64,000 nucleotides of DNA from Agrobacterium tumefaciens str. B6 (GCF_001541315.1 NZ_LMVK01000012.1:310001-374000); one strand, 5' to 3'; numbered from the stretch's first letter, positions 21,413 to 32,876 are shown. A program made the numbers and translations. The notes: generated by a model not told the origin, from the letters alone.

Positions 21413-23200
21413 ATGCATCGTTACCGCAGCCACACCTGTGCCGCTCTCCGCAAGTCCGACGTCGGCGAAACCGTTCGCCTTTCCGGTTGGGTTCACCGCG
21501 TGCGAGATCATGGCGGCGTTCTCTTCATCGACCTTCGCGACCATTACGGCATCACCCAGGTGGTTGCCGATCCAGACAGCCCGGCCTTCAAGGTCGCCGA
21601 GACCGTGCGTGGCGAATGGGTCATCCGCATCGACGGCCTCGTCAAGGCGCGTTCGGAAGACACAGTCAACAAGGGCATGGCGACCGGCGAGATCGAGCTT
21701 TACGCGCAGGAGATCGAGGTTCTTGGTGTTGCCAAGGAACTGCCGCTGCCGGTCTTCGGTGAGCCGGAATATCCGGAAGATGTTCGCCTGAAGTACCGCT
21801 TCCTCGACCTGCGCCGCGAAACCCTGCACAGGAACATCGTCAAGCGCACGCAGATCATCTCCGCCATGCGTACCGGCATGGGCGATATGGGCTTTGCCGA
21901 ATATACGACGCCAATCCTCACCGCATCCTCGCCGGAAGGCGCGCGCGATTTCCTCGTTCCCTCGCGCATCCACGAAGGCAAGTTCTTCGCGCTGCCGCAG
22001 GCGCCGCAGCAGTACAAGCAGCTTCTGATGGTGGCCGGTTTCGACCGCTACTTCCAGATCGCGCCGTGCTTCCGCGATGAAGACCCGCGTGCCGACCGTC
22101 TGCCAGGCGAATTCTACCAGCTCGACGTCGAAATGAGCTTCGTGACCCAGGAAGATGTCTGGACCACGATGGAGCCGATGATGACGGCCGTGTTCGAACA
22201 GTTTGCCGAAGGCAAGCCGGTGACGAAAGAGTGGCCGCGCATTCCCTATGACGAATCGATCCGCAAATACGGTTCCGACAAGCCGGACCTGCGTAACCCG
22301 ATCGTCATGGAAGCCGTGACCGAACATTTCGACGGTTCGGGCTTCAAGGTCTTCGCCAACATGATCGCTTCCAACCCCAAGGTTCAGGTCTGGGCGATCC
22401 CGGCCAAAACCGGTGGTTCGCGCGCTTTCTGCGATCGCATGAACGCCTGGGCGCAGAGCCAGGGCCAGCCTGGCCTCGGCTACATCTTCTGGAAGGAAGA
22501 AGACGGCAAGATTGCCGGCTCCGGCCCGCTTGCGAAGAACATTGGCGAGGAACGCACCGAGGCGCTGCGTCAGCAGCTCGGCCTTGAGGCGGGCGACGCC
22601 TGCTTCTTCGTTGCCGGTGATCCCGCGAAGTTCTACAAGTTCGCCGGCGAGGCGCGCACTCGCGCTGCCGACGAGCTGAACCTCATCGACCGCGACCGTT
22701 TTGAAATGTGCTGGATCGTCGATTTCCCCTTCTTCGAATATAACGAGGAAGAAAAGAAGATCGACTTTGCTCACAACCCCTTCTCCATGCCGCAGGGTGG
22801 CATGGAAGCGCTGGAGGGCCAGGATCCGCTCTCCATCAAGGCATTCCAGTATGACGCGGTCTGCAACGGCTTCGAAATCGCCTCCGGCTCGATCCGTAAC
22901 CAGTCGCCCGAGCTGATGGTCAAGGCTTTCGAAAAGGTTGGCCTGTCGCAGAGCGACGTGGAAGAGCGCTTCGGCGGTCTCTACCGCGCCTTCCAGTACG
23001 GTGCGCCTCCGCATGGCGGTTGCGCCTTCGGCATCGACCGTGTGGTCATGCTTCTGGTTGGTGCGAAGAACCTGCGCGAAATCACGCTGTTCCCAATGAA
23101 CCAGCAGGCGCAGGACCTGCTGATGAACGCGCCGTCGCCGGCAACGCCGACGCAGCTTCGCGAACTGGCGCTGCGCGTCGTTCCGTCCAAGAAGGACTGA
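21413..23200 (+). CDS. aspS: aspartyl-tRNA synthetase
   Basis: A 595-residue class II synthetase of the bacterial type. The N-terminal OB-fold ([15 protein letters not shown]) binds the anticodon. Class II motifs follow: [13 protein letters not shown], the motif 2 region [20 protein letters not shown] and the motif 3 region [14 protein letters not shown]. Alphaproteobacterial enzymes of this type are often non-discriminating, charging tRNA-Asn too when gatCAB is present; this cannot be settled here. CAGGATATAAA precedes the ATG. A TTGACA at 21316 may be its -35 element. Confidence 0.97.
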   Translation: MHRYRSHTCAALRKSDVGETVRLSGWVHRVRDHGGVLFIDLRDHYGITQVVADPDSPAFKVAETVRGEWVIRIDGLVKARSEDTVNKGMATGEIELYAQEIEVLGVAKELPLPVFGEPEYPEDVRLKYRFLDLRRETLHRNIVKRTQIISAMRTGMGDMGFAEYTTPILTASSPEGARDFLVPSRIHEGKFFALPQAPQQYKQLLMVAGFDRYFQIAPCFRDEDPRADRLPGEFYQLDVEMSFVTQEDVWTTMEPMMTAVFEQFAEGKPVTKEWPRIPYDESIRKYGSDKPDLRNPIVMEAVTEHFDGSGFKVFANMIASNPKVQVWAIPAKTGGSRAFCDRMNAWAQSQGQPGLGYIFWKEEDGKIAGSGPLAKNIGEERTEALRQQLGLEAGDACFFVAGDPAKFYKFAGEARTRAADELNLIDRDRFEMCWIVDFPFFEYNEEEKKIDFAHNPFSMPQGGMEALEGQDPLSIKAFQYDAVCNGFEIASGSIRNQSPELMVKAFEKVGLSQSDVEERFGGLYRAFQYGAPPHGGCAFGIDRVVMLLVGAKNLREITLFPMNQQAQDLLMNAPSPATPTQLRELALRVVPSKKD

Positions 23201-23201
23201 T

Positions 23202-23678
23202 ATGTTGAAGACGCTGCTCGACCGGGTTCGTGCAGCCTTCACCCGTGCATTGGCGGCCGCGCTTGCGGCCGCTTTTGCGTTCTGGGTCGCTCATCGCTGG
23301 CTCGGGCACCCACAGCCCGTCTTTGCCGCAATAAGCGCGCTGATCTGCCTGTCCCCCGGCGTTCCAAGCCATGTCCGTCAGGGGCTTGGGCTGATGGTCG
23401 GCGTCACCATCGGCATCCTCGTCGGGGAGGTCGCTCTTCTCGTCCCGCATGACTTCGCCGAAATCCGGCTCGCCTCGGCGACCTTCATCGCCATGATCCT
23501 CGCCACCATGTTCGGCCTGCCGGCGGTGGTGCCGATACAGGCCGGGGCTTCGGCCATGCTCGTTCTTTTGATGGGACCGCAGGTTGCCGGTTTTGTCCGT
23601 TTTGTCGATGTGATCGTGGGCGTGGCGACGGGTGTGGTCGTTGCGCTGGTATTCTTTCGCGAGCGGCTGAAGCTCTAG
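23202..23678 (+). CDS. FUSC-family membrane protein, short form
   Basis: A 158-residue protein with about four to five membrane helices (ALAAALAAAFAFWVAHRW, LGLMVGVTIGILVGEVALL, FIAMILATMFGLPAVVPI, VDVIVGVATGVVVALVFF). It resembles one membrane half of aromatic-acid exporters of the FUSC/AaeB type, so it may work as a dimer. It begins 1 bp after the aspS stop with AAGGA ahead of ATG and is almost certainly co-transcribed with aspS. The substrate is unknown. Confidence 0.75.
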   Translation: MLKTLLDRVRAAFTRALAAALAAAFAFWVAHRWLGHPQPVFAAISALICLSPGVPSHVRQGLGLMVGVTIGILVGEVALLVPHDFAEIRLASATFIAMILATMFGLPAVVPIQAGASAMLVLLMGPQVAGFVRFVDVIVGVATGVVVALVFFRERLKL

Positions 23679-23781
23679 CGATCTTGTCATAAAACCTTAA
23701 TTAAACTGACAAATCCGGTAGAGGAGTTCTTAAGCCTTCTCGATCATTCATCCCATCGTGAAATCTGCAAACGAGGGTTGA

Positions 23782-25887
23782 ATGTTTTCGCTGGTCTCGA
23801 CGTTCAAAATTGCGCATCGCGTATCCATGCTGGCCCTGGCTGCTCTGTGCGGGATCGCCGTCATCGCGGGCATGCTGCTCTGGCAAGGACACATGGAGGC
23901 GCGTTATCGCGTCGCTGAAGAGACGCTGATCGAGCGCGACGGTGTGCTGGCGGCGCTGGAGGACGGTTTGCATGAAAGCCGTCTTCACCAGAGAGACTTC
24001 CTGCTGACCCGCGATATGAAACCCGTCGGGCAGTTTGACCAGACGATGGACCAGATCCGGCAGTCATTGAGCCATCTTGAAGGCAGCGCGACATCGCAGG
24101 CCCGTACGCGGCTCGAAGCGCTCGCTGAGGGCGCGGTGGTCTATTCCGATAGCATGAAGGCCCTTGTCGCCAAGAACAGGGAACTGGGCCTAACCCCCGC
24201 GGAAGGTCTCGAAGGCGCCATGCGCAATGGCGTGCATTCCATCGAGAAACTCGTCGACGTCGTCGCCAATGCGGAAATCCGCGCCAGCATGCTGATGATG
24301 CGACGGCACGAGAAGGATTTCATCCTGCGGCGCGAAGCGGCCTATGTGACGAAACATGCGGCGGAAGTGGAAACCTTCAAGGCGCTGGTGAAGCTGGAAT
24401 ACCGGCCGGGCGCCGAGCGTCAGCGCATCATGGATGCACTGGAAATATATACCGCCTCGTTCCGCTTTTACGCCGCCGCCGTGCTGGAGGAGGAGAAGGC
24501 GCGCGAAACTGTCGCCTCCGCCTATAGTGCCCTGTTGCCTGTCGTCGCCGAAATCTCCACCAATTACCGGCAGGAGCGGGACGCAAGCGCTCTCGCGAAC
24601 AGCGCTGCGGCGGAAAGAACGGTTTCGATCGTCGTCGCTCTTATCGCCCTGACCGTGGTAAGTCTTTTTGCCGGGGTCTACCTCATCGGCCGCTCGATCA
24701 CCCGCCCGGCGACCGCGATCACGGGGGCTATGCGTCGTCTGGCCGACGGTGAAACCGAATTTGCCGTTCCCGGTCTCCAGCGTGGAGATGAGTTCGGCGC
24801 CATGGCGCATGCGCTGGAAATCTTCCGACAGGCCGCCATCGCAAAGATCGAACTGGAGGCGCAGGCGCTCGTAGCCCGGCAGCAGGCCGAAGCCGAAAAG
24901 GTGCGGTTCCAGCTTGAGGCGGAATCCGAAGCGCAGGCGCGGCTGATGCAGGCGACCACCGGGCTTGCGGCAGCGCTTCGCCGCCTCGCAGGCGGCGATC
25001 TCTCTTTCGAGCTGAACGAGCCTTTTGCCCCGGATTTCGAGGCGCTGCGCCATGATCTCAACCAGACAATCCGCCAGCTCGATGCCGCCATGTCCGGTGT
25101 CGTGCAGTCGAGCGTGGCCATCAATGGCGGCAGCCAGGAAATCAGCGAGAGCGCTGCCGATCTCGCCCGTCGTACCGAGCAGCAGGCCGCCTCACTGGAG
25201 GAAACCGCCGCCGCGCTGGATGAATTGACGGCGAATATCCGCATCTCGGCGGAGCGCGCCGTGGAAGCCCGCGCAGTGGCGCATTCGGCCGACAAGGATG
25301 CCAACCGCACGGCCAATCTCGTCGTTGACACCGTAAGCGCGATGGAAAAGATCGAGCAATCCTCCGGCAAGATCGGCAATATCATCGGCGTCATCGACGA
25401 GATCGCCTTCCAGACCAACCTTCTTGCCCTCAATGCCGGGGTGGAGGCTGCGCGCGCGGGTGAGGCGGGACGCGGTTTCGCCGTCGTTGCGCAGGAGGTG
25501 CGGGAACTCGCGCAGCGCTCGGCAAGGGCCGCTGCCGAAATCAAGGCGCTTATCCAGACCTCCGGTACAGAGGTGAAGGAGGGCGCGCGCTTCGTGCGGG
25601 AAACGGGTGCTGCCCTGTCGCGCATCGGCGGCTCGGTGAAGACGATCAACGGCCATATCGAAGCCATTGCCGCTGCCACGCACGAGCAGTCACTGGGACT
25701 TGCCGAAATCAACACCGCCGTCAACCATCTGGATCAGGGCACACAGCAGAACGCCGCCATGGTCGAGGAAAACAATGCCGCGAGCGCCATGCTGGCGGGC
25801 GAGACCGCGCGTCTCAAGGAACTGGTTCATCAGTTCCGGCTGAGCGACGTGGAGGCGAGGGGCTATGGCGGGCGCGAAGCGGCCTGA
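23782..25887 (+). CDS. methyl-accepting chemotaxis protein
   Basis: A 701-residue chemoreceptor. A first membrane span covers residues 14-34 and a second about 282-302, framing a periplasmic helical domain of about 245 residues. That domain contains LHQRDFLLTRDMKP and RRHEKDFILRRE, suggestive of a helical bimodular (HBM) ligand-binding domain. A HAMP domain (about 302-352), a second HAMP-like segment (ALRRLAGGDLSFEL) and the signalling tip IDEIAFQTNLLALNAGVEAARAGE (about 538-560) follow. No C-terminal CheR-binding pentapeptide is evident. The ligand is unknown; HBM receptors often bind organic acids. Confidence 0.92.
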   Translation: MFSLVSTFKIAHRVSMLALAALCGIAVIAGMLLWQGHMEARYRVAEETLIERDGVLAALEDGLHESRLHQRDFLLTRDMKPVGQFDQTMDQIRQSLSHLEGSATSQARTRLEALAEGAVVYSDSMKALVAKNRELGLTPAEGLEGAMRNGVHSIEKLVDVVANAEIRASMLMMRRHEKDFILRREAAYVTKHAAEVETFKALVKLEYRPGAERQRIMDALEIYTASFRFYAAAVLEEEKARETVASAYSALLPVVAEISTNYRQERDASALANSAAAERTVSIVVALIALTVVSLFAGVYLIGRSITRPATAITGAMRRLADGETEFAVPGLQRGDEFGAMAHALEIFRQAAIAKIELEAQALVARQQAEAEKVRFQLEAESEAQARLMQATTGLAAALRRLAGGDLSFELNEPFAPDFEALRHDLNQTIRQLDAAMSGVVQSSVAINGGSQEISESAADLARRTEQQAASLEETAAALDELTANIRISAERAVEARAVAHSADKDANRTANLVVDTVSAMEKIEQSSGKIGNIIGVIDEIAFQTNLLALNAGVEAARAGEAGRGFAVVAQEVRELAQRSARAAAEIKALIQTSGTEVKEGARFVRETGAALSRIGGSVKTINGHIEAIAAATHEQSLGLAEINTAVNHLDQGTQQNAAMVEENNAASAMLAGETARLKELVHQFRLSDVEARGYGGREAA

Positions 25888-26094
25888 GACGCGACGGCAG
25901 TCATCGAAAAGCGGGCGCGCAACTTGCGGCCCGCTTTTTTGCCGTTTATAGCTGGGCCACTCACCACGGACCCGGTGAAATTCCGGGTGGCTCTTCTGGC
26001 CGCCGATCCGCCAGATAACGCAAAGCACCGACATTTGTTTTCAATCTACCGGACACGGTTCCGGCCGGTGCGTCATTCTTTGCGAAAAAATCAG

Positions 26095-27575
26095 ATGAAC
26101 AGATTTCAGACTTACAGACGTGAGTGGTTTTCCAATATTCGCGGCGATGTTCTTTCCGGCATTGTCGTGGCGCTTGCCCTCATTCCCGAAGCCATCGGCT
26201 TTTCCGTCATCGCCGGTGTCGACCCCAAAGTGGGGCTGTTCGCCTCCTTCGCCATTGCCTGCGTTTCTGCTTTCACCGGTGGCCGTCCGGGCATGATCTC
26301 AGCGGCAACCGCCGCGACAGCCGTCCTGATGGTTACGCTCGTCAAGGAACACGGGCTGCAATATCTCTTCGCCGCCACCATCCTCATGGGCGCGCTGCAA
26401 ATCCTGGCGGGTCTTGGAAACACGGCCGGGTGATGCGCTTCGTCCCGCGCGCGGTCGTGACCGGTTTCGTCCACGCGCTGGCGATCCTGATTTTCATGGC
26501 GCAATTGCCTGAGCTGATCGGCGTGCCGGTCGAAACCTACGTCATGATCGCCGCCGGCCTTGCGATCATCTATCTTTTCCCCCTGGTCACGAAGATCATT
26601 CCGTCACCGCTGGTCGCCATCGTCTTTCTCACCTGTGTTGCCGTCTTCTCTGGCATGGATATCCGCACGGTCGGCGATCTCGGTGAGTTGCCCTCGACGC
26701 TGCCGATATTCGCCCTGCCGCAGGTGCCGCTGACCTTCGAGACGCTGCAGATCATCTTTCCCTATTCCGTGGCGCTCGCCGCCGTCGGTCTCCTGGAATC
26801 GCTGCTGACGGCGCAGATTGTCGACGACATGACGGATACGGGCAGCAACAAGAGCCGCGAATGCATCGGGCAGGGGACAGGCAATATCGCATCCGCCCTC
26901 ATCGGCGGCATGGGCGGCTGCGCCATGATAGGCCAGTCCGTCATCAATGTCAGCTCCGGCGGGCGTGGCAGGCTCTCCACCTTCGTGGCAGGCGCTTTCC
27001 TGCTGTTCCTCATTCTGGTGCTGGATGATCTCGTGCGCATCATCCCGATGGCAGCCCTGGTGGCGGTGATGATCATGGTCTCCATCGGCACGTTCTCGTG
27101 GCGCTCCATCCTTGATCTTAGCCGCAACCCGCCATCATCGAGCATCGTCATGCTGGTGACGGTCGGCACGGTGCTCGCCACCCACGACCTTGCAAAAGGC
27201 GTGCTGGCCGGCGTGCTTCTCTCCGGCGTGTTTTTTGCGGGCAAGGTGTCGAAACTCTTCCACGTCCGGCCGGAGCTTTCTGCCGATGGCCGCGAGCGGA
27301 TTTATCGCGTCGATGGCCAGATTTTCTTCGCCTCGACCGAAAGCTTCATCGCCGCCTTCGATTTCGCCGATGAGGTGGACGCCGTGACGATTGATGTCAC
27401 CGAGGCGCATCTGTGGGATATTTCGGCAGTTGGTGCGCTGGACAAGGTGGTTCTGAAATTCCGCAAGACCGGCAAGAAGGTCGAGGTGATCGGTGTCAAC
27501 GAGGCTAGCGCCCACATGATCGACCGCTTTGCCCTGCACGATAAACAGGACGGCGCTGCCGCACCGCTGCACTGA
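26095..27575 (+). pseudogene. SulP-family anion transporter, frameshifted
   Basis: Two reading frames together make one SulP transporter of about 490 residues. The first, 26095-26433, holds the start ([14 protein letters not shown]) and helices to [11 protein letters not shown], then stops. The second continues from about 26412 as [20 protein letters not shown] through the remaining helices to a C-terminal STAS domain ([19 protein letters not shown]). The frames join if one base is restored around 26412-26420. SulP proteins carry sulfate, bicarbonate or C4-dicarboxylates. Either the gene is recently broken or the sequence has a single-base error. Confidence 0.85.
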
Positions 27576-27579
27576 GCGC

Positions 27580-27611
27580 AAAAAAAGCCCCGGCAAGACC
27601 GGGGCTTTTTG
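27580..27611. terminator. bidirectional terminator between SulP gene and periplasmic protein gene
   Basis: A GCCCCGG stem (27587-27593), 5-base loop and CCGGGGC (27599-27605) are flanked by A's on the left and T's on the right. It can therefore terminate both converging genes. Confidence 0.9.
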
Positions 27612-27614
27612 GTT

Positions 27615-28805
27615 TTATTCGTTTGCCGTCACCGTGACGCCGAGCATTTTCGGCAGGGTGTTCGGCGCGCCCATTGCGGCGCCCATGATCATCGGGAAAG
27701 GAACCGGCTTTTCCGGCTCTGCCGTGATCGAGAGGTTCTTCGGATTGTCGATATAGGCGTTGATGGCCGCCGACACCATGTTCTGCAGCTCCGGAACGTT
27801 GAGCGAAGCCATCATGATCGGCGCCATGCCCTTGATGGTCTGGGCAAGCTGGTCGCTCGTCATGCCCTGCTGGCTTGCCGCATAGTCGATGGCGCGCTTG
27901 GTGATGCTGGCGTCTTCGAAGCTGATTTCGGCGTTGATGAAGGAAAGCTGCTGCATCAGGCCGAGCATGGCGAGGCTTGCTGCCTGGTCCGCCTGTTCCT
28001 TGTTCGGATTGGCGGCTTGCGCCTTTACCGTCTCCTGCATCGACTTGATGAAGTCGAGCGTGTAGCCGGAGAAACCGAACGACATGTTGAGACGACCGAC
28101 ATTGTCGAGGTCGATGGCGTATTCCTCGACGTCGACGGTGCCGGAGGCAACTTCCCAGCTGCCGCTCATGGTCATGTTGCCGGAAAGCGCCTGCAGATTG
28201 AGCTTTTCAATCGCGTCCTTGGTGGCCGGATCGGTGGCTTCGCTGAGATCGGCCTTGAAGCCGGAGGCGTCGAGTTCGAAACCGATCGAGTTCTTGTCGT
28301 CGCTGACGGACATCGTCGCGCTGCTTTCCTCAAGCGAGAAAGCCGGCTTTCCGTCGACGGAAACGGAAATCGGACCGCTATGGGCTTCATCGTAGAACAT
28401 CAGGGCGTCGACGGTGCCGGTGGTCGCATCGCCCGGAATGACGAGGCCGGACATGTAGATGTCGCTCGCCTTGATCTCAACCTTGTCCTGCTTGTAGTCG
28501 ATATTATCGAAACGGGCGTTCTTGATCTTGTAGCCGCCGTTGTTTTCCTCGACGCCTTCGAGCGACACATTGCCAACGGGGATCTTCTTGGCAGGATCGG
28601 CGACGGAGTTGAAGGTCACGCTGTTCAGCGTCACCGTCGTGCCGTTGACGGCGACGGAACCGGCGGCGATCTCGCCTCCCTGCGCGGCATAGGCTGCGTT
28701 GATTTTCTTCAGCACATCCCCGCCATCCAGCGCGAAAGCCGGTGCCGAAAGCGTAAGAAGCGCGGCGCTCGCGAAAAGAACCTGCCGGGTGGATTTCAGT
28801 CTCAT
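27615..28805 (-). CDS. periplasmic protein of unknown function (396 aa)
   Basis: A 396-residue exported protein with a signal peptide (residues 1-25, LSAPAFALDGG). The mature part is rich in beta-strand and small polar residues with alternating patterns such as VAVNGTTVTLNSVTFNSV and KIKNARFDNIDY, recalling proteins of the AsmA/DUF2125 kind that carry or line lipid paths. This likeness is only structural in style. GAGGGAAG precedes ATG 28805. It is monocistronic, between a terminator and the divergent parC promoter. Confidence 0.7.
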   Translation of the reverse strand: MRLKSTRQVLFASAALLTLSAPAFALDGGDVLKKINAAYAAQGGEIAAGSVAVNGTTVTLNSVTFNSVADPAKKIPVGNVSLEGVEENNGGYKIKNARFDNIDYKQDKVEIKASDIYMSGLVIPGDATTGTVDALMFYDEAHSGPISVSVDGKPAFSLEESSATMSVSDDKNSIGFELDASGFKADLSEATDPATKDAIEKLNLQALSGNMTMSGSWEVASGTVDVEEYAIDLDNVGRLNMSFGFSGYTLDFIKSMQETVKAQAANPNKEQADQAASLAMLGLMQQLSFINAEISFEDASITKRAIDYAASQQGMTSDQLAQTIKGMAPIMMASLNVPELQNMVSAAINAYIDNPKNLSITAEPEKPVPFPMIMGAAMGAPNTLPKMLGVTVTANE

Positions 28806-29034
28806 GATGTTTCTTCCCTCAACGTACGGCTGTGCACCGTGTCCGAATTCGAATGGTGATACTTATATTCGCGATTATTCAAAGGTCTATAGGATTTAGA
28901 TCGATTCCCATGACGGCGGCATTGCGGCATTTGCAACGCGGTTAACAAAAAATCGCATGAAAGGGGTGCTTTCATCCACAGGGCACACCCCTGAATTTCT
29001 TGCCGGGAATCGGCATTTCCGCTAGTCAAGCACC

Positions 29035-31287
29035 ATGGGAAAAAATCTTGTACCTCCGTCCGGCGGAGACGATAACATTCATCCGGTCGATTTGAAGGCG
29101 GCGCTTGAAGAGCGCTACCTCGCTTACGCCTTGTCCACGATCATGCATCGTGCGCTGCCGGATGTGCGCGACGGCCTGAAGCCGGTTCACCGCCGCATCA
29201 TCCACGCCATGAGCGAAATGGGCATCCGCCCCAACTCGGCCTTCAAGAAATGCGCCCGTATCGTCGGCGACGTGATCGGTAAATTCCACCCGCATGGCGA
29301 CCAGTCGGTCTACGATGCGCTGGTGCGCCTCGCGCAGGATTTCTCGCAGCGTTATCCGATTGTCGACGGGCAGGGCAATTTCGGCAATATCGATGGCGAC
29401 GGCGCCGCCGCCTATCGTTACACCGAAGCGCGTATGACCGATGTGGCGGCGCTGCTGCTGGAAGGCATCGGCGAGGATGCGGTGGATTTCCGCGCCACCT
29501 ATAATGAGGAAGACGAAGAGCCGGTTGTCCTGCCGGGCGCCTTCCCCAATCTGCTTGCCAACGGTGCCTCAGGCATCGCCGTCGGCATGGCGACATCGAT
29601 CCCGCCGCACAACGCCCATGAACTTTGCGATGCGGCGCTCCATCTCATCAAGAATCCCGATGCGACGGTTGAAAAGCTGGTGGAATTCATTCCCGGCCCT
29701 GACCTGCCGACCGGTGGCGTGATCATCGAAAGCCGCGAGAATATTCTCGATGCCTATAAGACCGGGCGCGGTGGTTTCCGCGTGCGCGCAAAATGGGAAA
29801 CGGAAGACCTCGGACGTGGCGGCTATCAGATCGTCATCACCGAAATACCGTTCCAGGTGCAGAAATCGCGGCTGATCGAAAAGATCGCCGAGCTGCTGCT
29901 CGCACGCAAACTGCCGCTGCTCGAGGATGTCAGAGACGAATCCGCCGAAGACGTGCGCATCGTGCTGGTGCCGAAGAGCCGCACCGTCGATGCGACGCTG
30001 TTGATGGAATCGCTGTTCCGCCTCTCCGACCTTGAAAGCCGCCTGCCGCTCAACATGAACGTGCTGTCGCTCGGCAAGGTGCCGAAGGTGATGGCGTTGA
30101 ACGAGGTGCTGAGCGAGTGGCTTGCGCACCGCAAGGACGTGCTGGTCCGCCGCTCCCGCCACCGTCTCGCCGCCATCGACCGCAGGCTCGAGATTCTCGG
30201 CGGCCTGCTGGTGGCCTATCTCAATCTCGACGAGGGGATCCGCATCATCCGTGAGGAAGACGAGCCGAAACAGGTGATGATGGCGAAGTGGTCGCTCACC
30301 GACAATCAGGCCGAAGCCATCCTCAACATGCGGCTGCGTAATCTGCGCAAGCTCGAGGAATTCGAAATCCGCAAGGAATTCGATGAACTCAGCAGCGAGA
30401 AGGCCGAAATCGAGTCGCTGCTCGCCTCCGATGAGAAGCAGTGGCAGACCGTCGCCTGGGAAATCGGCGAGGTCAAAAAGAAGTATGCCAAGGCTACCGA
30501 GATCGGCCGTCGCCGCACGCAGTTCGCGGATGCCCCGGATGCCGATATCGAGGCCATCCAGCAGGCGATGATCGAGAAGGAACCGGTCACCATCGTCATC
30601 TCGCAGAAGGGTTGGATCAGGGCGCTGAAGGGACACATGTCCGATACGTCGGCCCTGACCTTCAAGGAAGGCGACGGACCCAAGATCGCCTTCCCGGCGC
30701 AGACGACCGACAAGCTGCTGCTGCTGACGACAGGCGGCAAGGCCTATACGCTCGGCGCTGACAAGCTGCCGGGGGGGCGCGGTCATGGCGAGCCGATCCG
30801 CATCATGGTCGATATGGAGAACGATCAGGACATCCTGACCGCCTTCGTGCATGATCCGTCGCGCAAGCTGCTGCTCGTCTCCACCGCCGGTAATGGCTTC
30901 ATCGTGCCCGAGAGCGAAATGGTCGCCAATACCCGCAAGGGCAAGCAGATCATGAATGTCTCCATGCCTGATGAAGCGAAGCTCGCGGTTCCGGTAACGG
31001 GCGATCATGTCGCCGTGGTCGGCGAGAACCGCAAGCTTCTGGCCTTCCCGCTGTCGCAGGTGCCGGAAATGTCACGCGGTAAGGGCGTGCGCCTGCAGCG
31101 CTACAAGGATGGCGGCGTTGTCGATGTGAAATGCTTCGCGCTCGCCGAGGGTCTGAGCTGGTCCGACACGGCCGGGCGTCTGTTCCCCAAGGTCGGTGAG
31201 GAACTGCGCGAATGGCTGGCCGACCGCGCCACCGTTGGCCGCACCGTGCCGAAGGGCTTTCCGCGCAGCGGGAAATTTGGTGGGTAA
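29035..31287 (+). CDS. parC: DNA topoisomerase IV subunit A
   Basis: A 750-residue type II topoisomerase subunit that decatenates replicated chromosomes with ParE. The breakage domain starts at [25 protein letters not shown], and the catalytic tyrosine is in [10 protein letters not shown]. The quinolone-resistance region reads [22 protein letters not shown] in the family pattern with Val-Ile-Gly-Lys before it ([11 protein letters not shown]). The C-terminal beta-pinwheel is shorter than that of GyrA and lacks a clear GyrA box, which supports ParC. parE is not in the window. Confidence 0.94.
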   Translation: MGKNLVPPSGGDDNIHPVDLKAALEERYLAYALSTIMHRALPDVRDGLKPVHRRIIHAMSEMGIRPNSAFKKCARIVGDVIGKFHPHGDQSVYDALVRLAQDFSQRYPIVDGQGNFGNIDGDGAAAYRYTEARMTDVAALLLEGIGEDAVDFRATYNEEDEEPVVLPGAFPNLLANGASGIAVGMATSIPPHNAHELCDAALHLIKNPDATVEKLVEFIPGPDLPTGGVIIESRENILDAYKTGRGGFRVRAKWETEDLGRGGYQIVITEIPFQVQKSRLIEKIAELLLARKLPLLEDVRDESAEDVRIVLVPKSRTVDATLLMESLFRLSDLESRLPLNMNVLSLGKVPKVMALNEVLSEWLAHRKDVLVRRSRHRLAAIDRRLEILGGLLVAYLNLDEGIRIIREEDEPKQVMMAKWSLTDNQAEAILNMRLRNLRKLEEFEIRKEFDELSSEKAEIESLLASDEKQWQTVAWEIGEVKKKYAKATEIGRRRTQFADAPDADIEAIQQAMIEKEPVTIVISQKGWIRALKGHMSDTSALTFKEGDGPKIAFPAQTTDKLLLLTTGGKAYTLGADKLPGGRGHGEPIRIMVDMENDQDILTAFVHDPSRKLLLVSTAGNGFIVPESEMVANTRKGKQIMNVSMPDEAKLAVPVTGDHVAVVGENRKLLAFPLSQVPEMSRGKGVRLQRYKDGGVVDVKCFALAEGLSWSDTAGRLFPKVGEELREWLADRATVGRTVPKGFPRSGKFGG

Positions 31288-31292
31288 TATCT

Positions 31293-31329
31293 GAAAGACG
31301 TCCTCGGAGATTGTCTGGGGGCGTCTTTC
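31293..31329 (+). terminator. hairpin after parC
   Basis: GAAAGACG (31293-31300) pairs with CGTCTTTC (31322-31329) just after the parC stop. The trailing T-run is poor, so efficiency is uncertain. Confidence 0.5.
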
Positions 31330-31384
31330 CCGCCTTTGTTTTGCTGTCCAAGCCGAACATGTGCTTCAGGACTTGGCGAACCCA

Positions 31385-32143
31385 TTATTCTCCTTCGGGA
31401 TGGTAAACCTCCCACCCACGCGGCGTCAGATGCTCCTGCGGATGATAGCGGGTCTTGTACCCCATCTTTTCCGAACCATCGACCCAGTAGCCGAGATAGA
31501 CATGCGGCAGGCCGAGCGCGCGCGTGCGGGTGATGTGATCGATGATCATGAAAGTGCCGAGCGAGCGTTTTTCGAGATCGGGATTGAAGAAGGAATAGAC
31601 CATCGACAGACCGTCGCTCATCACGTCGCTGAGCGCCACCGCCAGAAGTTCGCCGCGCTTGCTGGAATCGATGCCGGAGCCGGGTTCGCGCACGCGGTAT
31701 TCGATGATGCGGGTGTTGACATGCGTGTCTTCCACCATGATCGCGTAGTCTAGCGCCGACATGTCGGACATGCCGCCGGACTGGTGGCGGTGGTCGAGAT
31801 AACGGCGAAACAGCGCGAATTGTTCGGTGGAGGGCTCGGCGGCGTGCACTGTCGCCACGACATCCCGGTTGGCGGCAAGTACACGCCGCATCGATTTCGT
31901 CGGCTGGAACTGTTCGGTGAGGATGCGTACGGAGACGCAGGCGCGGCAGTTTTCGCAGGCCGGGCGATAGGCGATGTTCTGCGAGCGCCTGAAACCGCCC
32001 TGGGTCAGAAGATCGTTCATTTCCGAAGCGCGCGGGCCGACCAGATGGGTGAAGACCTTCCGCTCCATCTGGTTCGGCAGATAGGGGCAGGTGGCCGGCG
32101 CCGTAAGATAGAATTGAGGAGAGGGCGTCGCCTGCGTGTTCAT
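31385..32143 (-). CDS. bpt: aspartate/glutamate leucyltransferase (Bpt)
   Basis: A 252-residue aminoacyl-tRNA protein transferase of the Bpt/ATE1 type. It attaches Leu from Leu-tRNA to N-terminal Asp or Glu, marking proteins for ClpAP through the N-degron pathway. The cysteine motif [16 protein letters not shown] matches the family N-terminus, and the GNAT-like core contains [21 protein letters not shown]. The start at 32143 ([16 protein letters not shown]) is the conserved one; the frame is open upstream to 32194. It converges with parC. Confidence 0.93.
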   Translation of the reverse strand: MNTQATPSPQFYLTAPATCPYLPNQMERKVFTHLVGPRASEMNDLLTQGGFRRSQNIAYRPACENCRACVSVRILTEQFQPTKSMRRVLAANRDVVATVHAAEPSTEQFALFRRYLDHRHQSGGMSDMSALDYAIMVEDTHVNTRIIEYRVREPGSGIDSSKRGELLAVALSDVMSDGLSMVYSFFNPDLEKRSLGTFMIIDHITRTRALGLPHVYLGYWVDGSEKMGYKTRYHPQEHLTPRGWEVYHPEGE

Positions 32144-32287
32144 CGAACCGTGATCGCCTCCTGCGTCTGTTATGAAAGCGTGCCGCGATTTCACGGGGTT
32201 GGCGGCGGCGCTTCAAGCGACATGCATAATGTCACAGAATGGCAAAATGACGGAAAACGTCAACTGCGGGATGAGGTATTTGACGCG

Positions 32288-32315
32288 ATGAAAGCCACGT
32301 TTCCGTGGCTTTCAT
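32288..32315 (-). terminator. perfect 12-bp hairpin after the RDD gene
   Basis: ATGAAAGCCACG, loop TTTC, CGTGGCTTTCAT forms a perfect stem 5 bp after the stop of the RDD gene on the minus strand. It has no strong T-run and may instead stabilise the transcript end. Confidence 0.6.
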
Positions 32316-32320
32316 CGATA

Positions 32321-32779
32321 TCAGCGCGTTCTGACGATAACGGTGCCGAGCAGGAAGTCATGAACGAGGCGCGAGCGCTCGGTAAACAGGCCTGCAAGCA
32401 GGATCAGCGGCGTCAAAACCGAGTTGATGACCCAGAAAAGCACGATATGCACCGTCGACAGCAGGAAATCGATTCGCCGCCCGTCCATGCGCGCCATCGC
32501 GATCCCCATCGCCCGCATGCCGGGAGTGGCCTGCGACGGGCCGCCAAGCGTCATGCCGAAATAAAGCACGGCAACGATGACGAACAGCGCCGGGTAAAGG
32601 AAGAATCCCAGGCCAAGCGTGATCACGCCGAGAAAGAAGACGATGACCGCGGCCGGGATGCACAGAAGCAGAACGATCGCGTAATCGATCACGAACGCGA
32701 AGACGCGCCGGCTCAGGACGCCGCTATAGGCGCGCCAGTCATCCGGTGCGGCATAGGTGGGGTTCTGGTCGAGGCTCAT
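32321..32779 (-). CDS. RDD-family membrane protein
   Basis: A 152-residue protein with three to four membrane helices. The RDD signature is seen as YSGVLSRRVFAFVIDYAIVL, with the conserved Arg and Asp in the first helix. Some RDD proteins act as sodium/proton antiporters or accessory membrane proteins, but most are uncharacterised. AGGAGA precedes the ATG. It lies between bpt and hemB on the same strand with gaps of 177 and 97 bp. Confidence 0.85.
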   Translation of the reverse strand: MSLDQNPTYAAPDDWRAYSGVLSRRVFAFVIDYAIVLLLCIPAAVIVFFLGVITLGLGFFLYPALFVIVAVLYFGMTLGGPSQATPGMRAMGIAMARMDGRRIDFLLSTVHIVLFWVINSVLTPLILLAGLFTERSRLVHDFLLGTVIVRTR

Positions 32780-32876
32780 CGGTCGTTTTCTCCTGAGAGG
32801 GTATGACAGCGCGGCATGAGTGCCGTGTCAGCAGACAATATGGGAAGAAAACGACCGAATACAATAAGCGCCGGCC

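Noticed and set aside
21257..23242. Long open frame antisense to aspS
   Set aside because: It covers a conserved synthetase gene and is explained by third-position GC bias.
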